Below are positions 37,283 through 45,445 of a DNA stretch of 64,000 bases, one piece after another. Numbering within the stretch: position 1 is the stretch's first letter; the number at the start of each line of letters is the position of its first letter. Source of the stretch: Nostoc sp. PCC 7524 (lineage in GTDB: Bacteria > Cyanobacteriota > Cyanobacteriia > Cyanobacteriales > Nostocaceae); the NCBI RefSeq assembly GCF_000316645.1, contig NC_019684.1:3377501-3441500 (forward strand). Reading direction: 5' to 3'. A program made the position numbers and the translations under genes. A model generated the notes under the pieces. The model had not been told where the DNA came from, did no database searches, and saw only the letters and a list, made by a program, of their open reading frames with translations.

Positions 37283-37557
37283 TAATATTAGCTTTACAAA
37301 AATTTATATTCTTACTCATAATTTTACACTTTTTAATTTATTCTCGGCATTTATTTATTTTTGTTGGTAAATTTTTAAATCCTATGAACAGCTACTCAAT
37401 TGGGAGTAAAGCATCTATGACATTGGTTTAAAATGATGAATACCTGATTGAGCCGTGATATTTTACATCCTGATCAAAAAAACTTCTGCTATCCTCAGAC
37501 AGAATAAATACTTGGATTTTTAGTTTAAATTAATACTTTAAGATTTGAGGTATCACA

Positions 37558-38476
37558 GTGTACCTAGACAAATATCTTCATCCCACGATTCAGCCAAACC
37601 TGAGTTTGGCAAATAATTCCACAGCCACCATTCCCACTCAACTGGCGGGGGCAATTCTGGAGCAACCACTGCCATTAATCACAGATATCATTCATGATGT
37701 GGCAGATTGTGGGAGTTGGCTGAGTGTGCATCAGATTTGGGGACAATTGCCACCAGAAGCACTACAAGCGATCGCCAATTCGTTTCATTACTTTCGCGTC
37801 GCACCCCAAACCCTCATCTACCAAGAGGGACAAACCCCCACAGGCCTTTACTTGTTAAAGTCGGGCAAGGTGGAGATATTTCGAGAATCTTTGATTGGTC
37901 AATTGCTGATTCGGTATCGCCATGCAGGGGATTTGTTTGGTTATACTTTAATTGCGAATGCAGTAGAGGGACATTATCAAACAAGTGCGATCGCTCTCAC
38001 GCAAAGCGAAGTTTTATTTCTACCGAAAGCAGCATTTCAGCGTCTCATTGTTGAACACCCTACAATTCAACAGGTGATTCATTCCCAGCTTTCTCAAGAT
38101 TTGCATGAGTATGCCATTCGGATTGCTTGGTCACAAGTGCGGATTCAATCGTTACAATCTTACATCCAGCCAGTACCCAGTCAGACAGATATTATCGGCA
38201 GTAGTAAAGCAGCACAAAAGCTGACACAACAGATTAATCAAGCAGCCGCAAATCTCAAGCCTGTAATCTTACAAGCACAGGTAGGCACAGGTAAAACATT
38301 CGTGTCAGGTTTAATTCATGCTCACTCAGAACTAGCATCTCAACCCTTCGCGGAAATGGACTGTGCAAATTTACCGCGTGCAGAGGATGGCCGACTGAAT
38401 ACAGATGCCTTGTTTGGTAGGGTAGAGGAGCAACCGGGGATTTTAGAACTTTTGGAGCGAGGTACACTGCTGTTAG
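37558..38476 (+). pseudogene. 5' half of a cNMP-binding/AAA+/polyferredoxin gene, disrupted
   Basis: The first 306 residues comprise a variable N-terminus, a cyclic-nucleotide-binding domain of CRP type (about 68-185; PEALQAIANSFHYF, GLYLLKSGKVEIF) and the start of a sigma54-activator-like AAA+ domain (Walker A AQVGTGKTFVSGL near 239; DALFG near 282). Start GTG 37558 follows GAGGTATCACA. A 594-bp element beginning at 38477 brings in a stop at once. The GAFTGA loop expected between the LFG motif and the following ERGTLLL is absent, so the domain lacks the sigma54-contact loop. Confidence 0.75.
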
Positions 38477-38573
38477 CTTGAACTGACAGAAGCCTCTCAC
38501 TTACCGCAATAGCGGAAGTGATGAGATGAATGGCAGGGCGGTGAGGAGTCCCACCCCCGACCAATAACGACTA

Positions 38574-38732
38574 TCACTCGTTGAGGGAGTGGGGTGGGCG
38601 ACGAATCGCCAAACTTTGGACTAAGGTTCTCAACGCTTCAGACATCGGGATATCCAGAGTCTCTGCGAACTCTTTTAAAAGTCCCAATTCCCTGTCGTTA
38701 AGTCTTGTTTCAACCCTGTGTTTTCTTGACAT
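38574..38732 (-). CDS. ribbon-helix-helix protein of the IS605-type element
   Basis: A 52-residue protein starting at ATG 38732: MSRKHRVETRLNDRELGLLK, then EFAETLDIPMSEALRTLVQS and a short Pro-rich tail. A beta strand (RVETRL) and two helices with a central SEALR motif match RHH/CopG-like DNA-binding proteins. Similar small genes are carried by cyanobacterial IS607/IS605-type elements, often divergent from tnpB, where they probably regulate or shield the element. Its reading direction is opposite to that of the missing tnpB. Confidence 0.72.
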   Translation of the reverse strand: MSRKHRVETRLNDRELGLLKEFAETLDIPMSEALRTLVQSLAIRRPPHSLNE

Positions 38733-38799
38733 AATTACGACAAATCACCGTAACCATGATATACTTAAGTCGTACAGGTTTAATCAAATTAATAGCTAA

Positions 38800-39070
38800 C
38801 CGCTTCCTGTGCGCCGAACCTTGACAACTCAGAGTATGGGGTTCTACCCAGTAACAGACATTTGTTTGTCGCTTCTGTGGGTAGGTAAAACTCTGACAGT
38901 ACAAAGGATTGAACATTTTTGTACTTGTTCAAGTCTGCGGAGGGGCATCTCGTGGACTCAAAACAAAGCTCATCGCCTCCGTTCGCGTAGCGTCTCCGTC
39001 AGGAGAAGCAATAGCTGGATTGGATGAGAAGCCCACACTGTATGCTTGCATCAGTGTGGGAGTATGTCAC
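38800..39070 (+). ncRNA. candidate omega-RNA / tnpB 3' remnant
   Basis: In IS605-family elements the RNA that guides TnpB (omega RNA) covers the 3' end of tnpB and the right end of the element, and the guide is the sequence immediately outside the right end. Here the tnpB tail and the right-end hairpin are kept, with a short, structured region upstream (pairing of ACCCAGTA... with ...TGTGGGTA near 38850-38885). The outside sequence begins ATAATGTGCAGGTATTGAG, inside the host gene. Whether the RNA is made is unknown. Confidence 0.35.
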
Positions 39071-40887
39071 ATAATGTGCAGGTATTGAGTGAAGGCGATC
39101 GCACTCGCTTAATCCACTACCTCAAAACCGGATTAATTCTACCCAATCACGGTATTGTGGGCAAAATTAATCTCGCTACTACACCTCCCCAACCTGTTCA
39201 ATCTTGGGTGCGCCTCATCTTAGCATCACCCAACAAACTAGAATTACCTGATATTGATGCCATCACCATCAAACTTTTTAGCCTACCCCAACGCAAAGCC
39301 GACATTCCAGATTTCGCCCGCCACTTCTTAAATCAGTTTTGCCGGGAACAGAATCGCCCCTTGTTAAAACTAGATCAATCTGATTTGCGCCGCTTGATTA
39401 GCTACGACTACCCCGGAAACTTGGCGGAACTAGCAGAGATTTTGCACCGAGCCGTGACTATGACACCACAGGGACATTCAGTCATCCCAGAACAAGTATT
39501 ATGGTCGGTGCAATCAACCAAAAACGCTTTTCGGCTTGACTTATTAACTCATGTACCCTGGTTGCGGCAAGTGTTGCTAAGTCGTTGGTATCCTGACGGC
39601 ATCTGGATATTAATGATGGTAGTTTTTGTACCTGTGATTATCCTGGGTTTTATCGGCTCTCAAGAACGAGATAGCAGCGTCACCCTGAATTTATTTTGGG
39701 CTTGGTGGTGGCCTGGTTATCTGTTCCTATTTGCCTTTGTTGGTCGTCTTTGGTGTGCCGTTTGTCCATTTATGATCACCGGAGAATGGATACGGCGAAT
39801 TTCTCTATGGCTATTTCCCCGCCAACAACTCACCTGGAACACCCAATGGTTGAACCGTTGGGGAGGTTGGATTGTGTTCAGTGGCTTTGTAGCAATTTAC
39901 CTATGGGAAAAACTTTGGGACTTACCCCACCATGCTTACCTGTCTGCATGGTTGTTGTTGACAATTGCAGCCGGAGCAGTGATTTTCAGCCTGATTTACG
40001 AACGTCGATTATGGTGTCGGTATCTTTGCCCCATCGGTGGGATGAACGGGATGTTCGCCAAACTATCAATGATTGAGTTGCGCTCAACTCAACAAGTGTG
40101 CGGCAGTCAGTGCAACACCTTTGGCTGTTATAAAGGTACAGAAAAAACCCCTATCACCTTTGCCGAAGCCTTAGAAAACGAAGGACAAGCCACGGGGGGA
40201 TGTCCACTCTATTCACATCCAGCGCAATTACAGGACAACCGCGATTGTATGCTGTGCATGACTTGCCTGAAAGGTTGCCCCAATCGCTCCGCACAACTGA
40301 ATTTACGATTTCCGGCTTCGGATTTATTGGACAATCATCAAGGATTTTGGGCAGAAGTCGCCTTGTTACTGTTGTTATTAGGTGGTGTGTTCATGCACCA
40401 TTCTCAGACGATTTTAGAATGGTTGGGATGGGCTGCTGTTCCTGTGGATGCTGATCATTTGCCGATCAGTATTCCTGTTGCTCTTGTACTCTTGAGTATT
40501 CCTGCTGTATTGACTTATTTTACTCATGCGATCGCTCGTCTCCTCGATGCAGAGCAACCGGACTATCTCACCGTCATCTATGCCTATCTCCCCTTAACCC
40601 TAGCAGCCAATCTCACTCATTACATCCCTGCTGCGCTCACTGAAGCGGGGCAAATTATCCCAGTGTTAGCCAGGACACTAGGTTACAGTGGTGCAGGCTT
40701 ACCGACACTCACCTGGAATTTAGATGTAGCGCAATTCTTGCAAGGTGTGACTCTACTTTCAGCGATGGTATTTAGTCCTTATCCATTATTGCGGATTACG
40801 AGGCGATCGCTATTCCAAAACATTCCCCATCTGTTGCTGATGTTGGGTTTGACGGCATTCTTTTTTAAGTTGATGCTAGCAAATTAA
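39071..40887 (+). pseudogene. 3' half of the cNMP-binding/AAA+/polyferredoxin gene
   Basis: The reading frame resumes at 39071. The end of the AAA+ domain (SYDYPGNLAELAEILHRAV, a C-terminal lid motif as in sigma54 activators) is followed by a NapH/NosR-like membrane part: transmembrane segments from about 39600, Cys motifs GRLWCAVCPF, RRLWCRYLCPIGG and CGSQCNTFGCYKG, then CMLCMTCLKGCPN (4Fe-4S ligands), and more transmembrane helices. Without the element the whole protein would be about 911 residues. The ATG at 39046 belongs to the element, so a separate 3' product of about 613 residues is possible but not expected to be natural. Confidence 0.75.
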
Positions 40888-40944
40888 GATCAAGAACTTC
40901 CCATACTATTCTGGATAGTAAAGTGAATTTGATAGGAACTGCCG

Positions 40945-41991
40945 ATGCAGTCGTTTGAACCGGGCTTTATTGAAAGTCAACCGATTACTCAAAATCTACT
41001 GCGTACCATTCGCCTGATTGGTGAGTATAAAGGCAAACAAGATTTATTCAAAGAACAGTCACCTCAAGTATTGGAAACATTACGTCAAGCTGCGGTTATT
41101 CAAAGTACCGAATCTTCTAACCGTATAGAAGGTATCACAGCACCCTTAGAACGTATCAAAAAACTGGTAGCAGAAAAAACCACACCGCGCGATCGCTCCG
41201 AACAGGAAATTGCTGGCTATCGAGATGTACTCACAACCATTCACACCAGCTATACTCATATCCCTTTCACCCCTGGAGTTGTCTTACAGCTGCATCGTGA
41301 CCTTTATCAATTTACGGCGGCTGAGGGTGGACGCTGGAAGTCAGTAGATAATGAAATTAGCGAAACTTACCCCGATGGCAGAAAAATTGTCAGATTCCAG
41401 CCAGTTCCAGCCTATGGAACTCCAGACGCAATGCAACGTTTGCACGAAAAGTTCAATCGTCTGTTTGAGTCAGAAGAAATCGAACCGTTATTGCTTATCC
41501 CCACATATATTTTAGATTTTCTGTGCATCCATCCTTTTACTGATGGCAATGGACGGATGGCACGACTGTTAACACTACTGTTACTGTATAAAGCTGGTTA
41601 CGAAGTTGGTCGGTTTATTAGTTTGGAACGGATTGTAGAAAGTACAAAAGAAAGTTACTACGATACACTTTATCAATCATCGCAGAACTGGCATCAAGGA
41701 CAGCATAGCTTGTTGCCGTGGTGGGAGTATTTTCTGGGTGTAATCATGCTCTCACCGTACCGGGAGTTTGAGCAGCGAGTCGGGTTAGTCAGTTCAGCCA
41801 AGGGAGCTAAAACAGCTATGGTGCTAGATGCGATTAGCAATATACCCGGAGATTTTTCGATCAAGGATTTACAAGAACGATGTCCCACAGTGGGCATAGA
41901 CCTCATTCGCCGCATTTTACGCCAGGAGCGTAATTTAGGACGATTGGAATGTTTGGGTCGAGGCCCCGATGCACGTTGGTGCAAGAAATAG
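40945..41991 (+). CDS. Fic family protein (class II inhibitory helix)
   Basis: The 348-residue protein transfers AMP (or another nucleotide) to target proteins. The active-site motif HPFTDGNGRMAR is at about residues 196-207. An N-terminal inhibitory motif S-x3-E-G (SNRIEG, residues 58-63) marks a self-inhibited class II Fic. A winged-helix-like C-terminal region (DFSIKDLQERCPTVGIDLIRRIL) follows. Target proteins are unknown. It begins 57 bp after the interrupted gene, with its own weak ribosome site. Confidence 0.88.
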   Translation: MQSFEPGFIESQPITQNLLRTIRLIGEYKGKQDLFKEQSPQVLETLRQAAVIQSTESSNRIEGITAPLERIKKLVAEKTTPRDRSEQEIAGYRDVLTTIHTSYTHIPFTPGVVLQLHRDLYQFTAAEGGRWKSVDNEISETYPDGRKIVRFQPVPAYGTPDAMQRLHEKFNRLFESEEIEPLLLIPTYILDFLCIHPFTDGNGRMARLLTLLLLYKAGYEVGRFISLERIVESTKESYYDTLYQSSQNWHQGQHSLLPWWEYFLGVIMLSPYREFEQRVGLVSSAKGAKTAMVLDAISNIPGDFSIKDLQERCPTVGIDLIRRILRQERNLGRLECLGRGPDARWCKK

Positions 41992-42039
41992 GTACTGTAC
42001 CTATTAAATAGGTACTGAACGGCTGTCCAGTACCTATTT
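41987..42039 (+). terminator. palindromic AATAGGTACTG units after fic
   Basis: A perfect palindrome AATAGGTAC/GTACCTATT spans the fic stop codon. The motif is then repeated as a second hairpin (42006-42017 with 42028-42039, 12-bp stem). The pair can stop transcription or serve as a repeated binding site. Confidence 0.5.
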
Positions 42040-42185
42040 ACTTGAAACACTTGATCTGTTTTCTACATAATGCTCAATACACATGCAACGACATCACAGG
42101 TTGATTCAAACAGATTCAGTGTATGAACTTGTCAAAAGAAAAGGCAATCAACCGCCTACTTATATGTGATTGCCTAAACCTCTTT

Positions 42186-42587
42186 TTAATTCAATCCAGA
42201 CTGTTCTTTAGTTTTGAGTTGGTCGTTTTCAAAAGTAACAGTAATTTTAGAATCGTCAGGATTTTTCCACTCAAAGGTTGCTGTTGTTGCAGAACGCCTA
42301 ACTTCAGTACCTAGACCCAAGATTGATCGCACATCAGTTAACGACATTCCTATTATTAACTGTTCGTACTCCAGACGACTAATGCGACGAAGTTGAGATT
42401 CTTGCACAGATTGTTTAGAGTGCTGAGGATAGAAACCAGCTTGAGGGAAGCCAGGGGGTAAAAAACGAGGTATCATTCCTACTGCGGCGGCTGTTGCTAC
42501 TCCTGAAATAACTATCTTCACTTTTAAGCAGTCGAAAGTATTATTGGATTGATTGGGGTTACTTTTATTAACCATTGTTAACTCCAT
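42186..42587 (-). CDS. SmpA/BamE-like small protein
   Basis: The 133-residue protein has a hydrophobic N-terminal segment (about 23-40) and an SmpA/BLIP-like C-terminal half: YEQLIIGMSLTDVRSILGLG and then TFEWKNPDDSKITVTFENDQL. The family is typically anchored in the periplasm or outer membrane. Start ATG 42587 or ATG 42575. No lipobox Cys is seen (the only Cys is near residue 20), so the anchor is uncertain. Confidence 0.7.
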   Translation of the reverse strand: MELTMVNKSNPNQSNNTFDCLKVKIVISGVATAAAVGMIPRFLPPGFPQAGFYPQHSKQSVQESQLRRISRLEYEQLIIGMSLTDVRSILGLGTEVRRSATTATFEWKNPDDSKITVTFENDQLKTKEQSGLN

Positions 42588-42644
42588 AAAATAGATGATT
42601 TAAGTAGATTGTTTGATGCTGGTCTGATTGCCGCCAGAACAGCT

Positions 42645-42731
42645 TTAACTGTCCAAGTTGTTGTACATGACAGGCTCTTCGCCAATAGTCCGCAAATTAG
42701 AACCTCCTTGATCTTGTTGATCCATATACAT
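42645..42731 (-). CDS. possible 28-residue peptide gene
   Basis: ATG 42731 opens a frame of 28 codons (MYMDQQDQGGSNLRTIGEEP at the start) ending in TAA at 42645-42647. It lies 57 bp upstream of the SmpA-like gene on the same strand. Composition is natural and highly acidic, but the ribosome binding site is weak and no family is known, so it may be chance. Confidence 0.3.
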   Translation of the reverse strand: MYMDQQDQGGSNLRTIGEEPVMYNNLDS

Positions 42732-43075
42732 CGAGTCTGCCTAAAACTCTTTTGACTTCAAAATGAAACCAAGTGAATGGATTCATGGACTTATGTTGAA
42801 ACGAACTAAAGCCTTACAAGGTAGGCGACCCAGTTTTCCACTGTGATCGCCTCACAAATACTTATTTAGCAGTAACCCAAAAAGTTTTTCCCAAATCATG
42901 AAAAATAAATGTAGTTCGCACTCAGTAATCGATAATATTTCTAACAATTTTCGCTGGACTCAAGTAAGTTTCATTTTTGACCAACTTTAAACTGTAAGTC
43001 CCCTTAAAACTTCACTGGGGTTCTGCTGGCAAATTAAGATATAGAAGTAAGAGCTATCTTCACTCACCACTACCC
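42732..43075. other. 344-bp spacer, promoter region of the M16 peptidase gene
   Basis: Between divergent units. No gene, tRNA or repeat is clear. Sequence is AT-rich and should hold the promoters of both sides. Confidence 0.45.
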
Positions 43076-44353
43076 ATGACCTCAACCCTGTTAAAATTTC
43101 CGCGTCTTAACGCCCCAAAAATCCATCAATTGCCCAATGGCTTAACTATCATTGTTGAACAAATGCCGGTGGAAGCGGTGAACCTCAACTTATGGATCAA
43201 CATTGGTTCAGCAGTAGAATCTGATGAAATTAACGGCATGGCTCACTTTTTAGAGCATATGATTTTTAAGGGAACTGAGCGAATCGCTAGCGGTGAGTTT
43301 GAACGAAAAATAGAAGAACGTGGTGCTGTCACCAACGCCGCCACTAGCCAAGATTACACCCATTACTACATCACCACCGCCCCCAAAGATTTTGCTGAAC
43401 TAGCTCCTTTGCAAATGGATGTAGTATTAAATGCCAGTATTCCCGATGCAGCCTTTGAACGGGAACGATTCGTAGTCTTAGAAGAAATCCGACGTTCGGA
43501 AGATAACCCCCGTCGCCGCACCTTTCGCCGGGCGATGGAAACGGCATTTGCAGAGTTACCCTACCGTCGTCCAGTGTTGGGGCCGGAATCAGTAATTTCC
43601 CAACTAACAGCCCAGCAAATGCGAGATTTTCATCAAACTTGGTATCAACCCCGCTCGATGACGGCTGTAGCTGTGGGTAATTTACCAGAGGAAAAATTAA
43701 TCGAAATTATCGCTGAAGGATTCACCTCACAGAAGAGTCAACAGTCAACAGTCAACAGTCAACAGTTTCCCAACCTCGAACCCGCATTTACCGAAATTGT
43801 CCGCCGGGAATTTATTGATGAAAGCCTCCAGCAAGCGAGGCTAGTTATGGTTTGGCGAGTTCCAGGGATGAATCACCTAGAGCAAACTTATGCTTTGGAT
43901 GTGTTAGCAGGGATTTTGGGACATGGAAGAACATCAAGATTAGTTCAGGATTTGCGGGAAGAACGGGGATTAGTCTCCTCTATTGGTGTGAGCAATATGA
44001 GTCATCGCCTACAAGGAACGTTTTATATTTCTGCTAAGTGTGCAGTAGAAAATTTAGCAGAAGTAGAAACCGCGATCGCCCAACACATCCGCAGGTTACA
44101 AACAGAATTAGTCACTGAAAAGGAAATCTCCCGTGTTCAAAAGCGCGTCGCCAATCGATTTATTTTTGGTAACGAAACACCAAGCGATCGCACAGGCTTA
44201 TATGGTTTTTATCACTCCCTCATCGGCGATTTAGAACCAGCATTCAACTACCCAGCCCATATTCAAGCCCAAGCCGCCCAAGATTTACTCCTAGCAGCCA
44301 ATCAATACCTTTGTCCAGAAGCTTATGGTGTAGTGGTACTTAAACCAGCTTGA
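43076..44353 (+). CDS. M16 family zinc peptidase
   Basis: The 425-residue protein has the inverted zinc motif HFLEH (about residues 58-62, in MAHFLEHMIFKGTE) with the downstream Glu at EEIRRSEDNPR expected near 137, so the first subunit-type domain is catalytic. It matches processing-protease-like members. A 28-bp heptad array (43736-43763) is translated as part of a Gln/Ser-rich linker (QKSQQSTVNSQQFPN) at about 220-235. Product length is normal for a single-chain bacterial M16 protein. Confidence 0.9.
   Translation: MTSTLLKFPRLNAPKIHQLPNGLTIIVEQMPVEAVNLNLWINIGSAVESDEINGMAHFLEHMIFKGTERIASGEFERKIEERGAVTNAATSQDYTHYYITTAPKDFAELAPLQMDVVLNASIPDAAFERERFVVLEEIRRSEDNPRRRTFRRAMETAFAELPYRRPVLGPESVISQLTAQQMRDFHQTWYQPRSMTAVAVGNLPEEKLIEIIAEGFTSQKSQQSTVNSQQFPNLEPAFTEIVRREFIDESLQQARLVMVWRVPGMNHLEQTYALDVLAGILGHGRTSRLVQDLREERGLVSSIGVSNMSHRLQGTFYISAKCAVENLAEVETAIAQHIRRLQTELVTEKEISRVQKRVANRFIFGNETPSDRTGLYGFYHSLIGDLEPAFNYPAHIQAQAAQDLLLAANQYLCPEAYGVVVLKPA
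43736..43763 (+). repeat. in-frame heptad repeat (4 x AGTCAAC)
   Basis: Four exact copies of AGTCAAC lie inside the M16 peptidase coding region. It resembles the intergenic STRR heptads but is translated. Confidence 0.75.
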
Positions 44354-44439
44354 TTGACGTGGTAAAAATGCTGAGTAAAGAGTGAGATAATATACAATAA
44401 TCTCAAATCTCTATCTCTTATCACTCAGCAATTCTTTAA

Positions 44440-44474
44440 TTTTGAATTTTGAATTTTGAATTTTGAATTTTGAA
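44440..44474. repeat. heptad repeat (5 x TTTTGAA)
   Basis: Five tandem TTTTGAA units lie just upstream of the fructosamine kinase start. Confidence 0.75.
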
Positions 44475-44483
44475 TTTTTTAAA

Positions 44484-45347
44484 ATGTGGACTGAAATCGA
44501 TGCCCATATTAGCCGAGTCACTGGCGAAAAATTTCACAGTCAACAGAGGCGATCGGTTAGTGGTGGTTGTATTAACCAAGGTTATTCTGTCTCTGATGGT
44601 AAAATAACGTACTTTGTCAAGCTCAACCAAGCGTCTCAAGTCTCCATGTTTGAGGCAGAGATGCTGGGATTACAGCAGATGTACGATACTCACACAATTC
44701 GCGTACCGCAACCGATATGCTGGGGGATAGCCGGTAACTCTGGTTACATTGCTCTGGAATGGTTGGAAATGGGAGGCGGTAACAACAAATCCTGGGCAGA
44801 AATGGGACGCAAGTTAGCAGGAATGCACAAAGCCACCAGCAAAAAAGGTTTCGGCTGGGAGATGAATAACACTATCGGTTCTACACCCCAAATCAACACT
44901 TGGACAACAGACTGGGTAGATTTTTATACTAAGTATCGTCTAGGTTATCAGTTCCAATTAGCCAGAAGACGGGGCGGTAATTTTCCTAAACAAGATGATT
45001 TACTAGCAGCTATTCCTGATTTATTAGCAGATCATCAAGTCCAACCTTCCCTAGTACATGGTGATTTGTGGGGTGGTAACGCTGGGTGTACTGTTGCTGG
45101 CGAACCAGTAATATTTGATCCAGCAACTTATTTTGGCGATCGCGAAGTCGATATCGCCATGACAGAATTGTTTGGTGGGTTTCCCGCAGCTTTTTACCAA
45201 GGTTATAACGAAGTTTGGCCTTTAGGTGCAGGCTACGAAAATCGCAAAACGTTGTATAACCTGTACCACATTTTAAATCACTTCAATTTATTTGGAGGTG
45301 GTTACGCTTCTCAGGCAAATCGTATGATTGAGCAGATTTTGCCATAA
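44484..45347 (+). CDS. fructosamine kinase family protein
   Basis: The 287-residue kinase-like fold protein has the motifs HGDLWGGNAG (catalytic loop, near residue 193) and VIFDPATYFGDREVDIAM (DFG-equivalent region). Members phosphorylate fructosamines or ribulosamines to help remove glycation. ATG 44484 (MWTEIDAH) is preferred, since the longer frame from 44463 runs through the heptad repeat. The gene follows the peptidase gene in the same direction. Confidence 0.9.
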   Translation: MWTEIDAHISRVTGEKFHSQQRRSVSGGCINQGYSVSDGKITYFVKLNQASQVSMFEAEMLGLQQMYDTHTIRVPQPICWGIAGNSGYIALEWLEMGGGNNKSWAEMGRKLAGMHKATSKKGFGWEMNNTIGSTPQINTWTTDWVDFYTKYRLGYQFQLARRRGGNFPKQDDLLAAIPDLLADHQVQPSLVHGDLWGGNAGCTVAGEPVIFDPATYFGDREVDIAMTELFGGFPAAFYQGYNEVWPLGAGYENRKTLYNLYHILNHFNLFGGGYASQANRMIEQILP

Positions 45348-45416
45348 TTTCCTGTTCACGCTCAGATGAGCTATTGCTTTCCCCTCTGTGACTGTGCGTG
45401 ATCTAAAAATTAATCA

Positions 45417-45440
45417 AGAGACGCGAAATTTCGCGTCTCT
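45417..45440. terminator. 24-bp perfect palindrome between convergent genes
   Basis: AGAGACGCGAAA is followed directly by its reverse complement TTTCGCGTCTCT. It sits between the kinase gene and a leftward gene, so it can terminate both. It shares the AGAGACG core with the inverted repeat at 19970-19998. Confidence 0.55.
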
Positions 45441-45445
45441 CAAAA

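Larger units (their letters stand above)
38477..39070. mobile_element. 594-bp miniature IS200/IS605-type element
   Basis: The boundaries are inferred by restoring the host reading frame. With host sequence ending ...TTAG at 38476 and resuming ATAATGTG at 39071, the host reads LLLDNVQVL, a Walker-B-like strand. Near the left end is a hairpin (TCACTT 38497-38502 with AAGTGA 38516-38521; CCGC/GCGG inside). Near the right end is a hairpin (CCCACACTG 39032-39040 with CAGTGTGGG 39052-39060) followed by AGTATGTCAC. Such subterminal hairpins without target duplications are typical of IS200/IS605 elements. It carries a 52-codon ribbon-helix-helix gene and, at 39002-39040, what looks like the 3' end of tnpB (GEAIAGLDEKPTL). 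No transposase gene is present. Confidence 0.75.

Noticed and set aside
38809..39027. 72-codon open frame within the IS605-type element
   Set aside because: It is in a different frame from the tnpB tail and has no known signature.
39046..40887. Independent 613-residue membrane ferredoxin gene
   Set aside because: Its first nine codons come from the mobile element and the frame continues the AAA+ domain of the upstream half.
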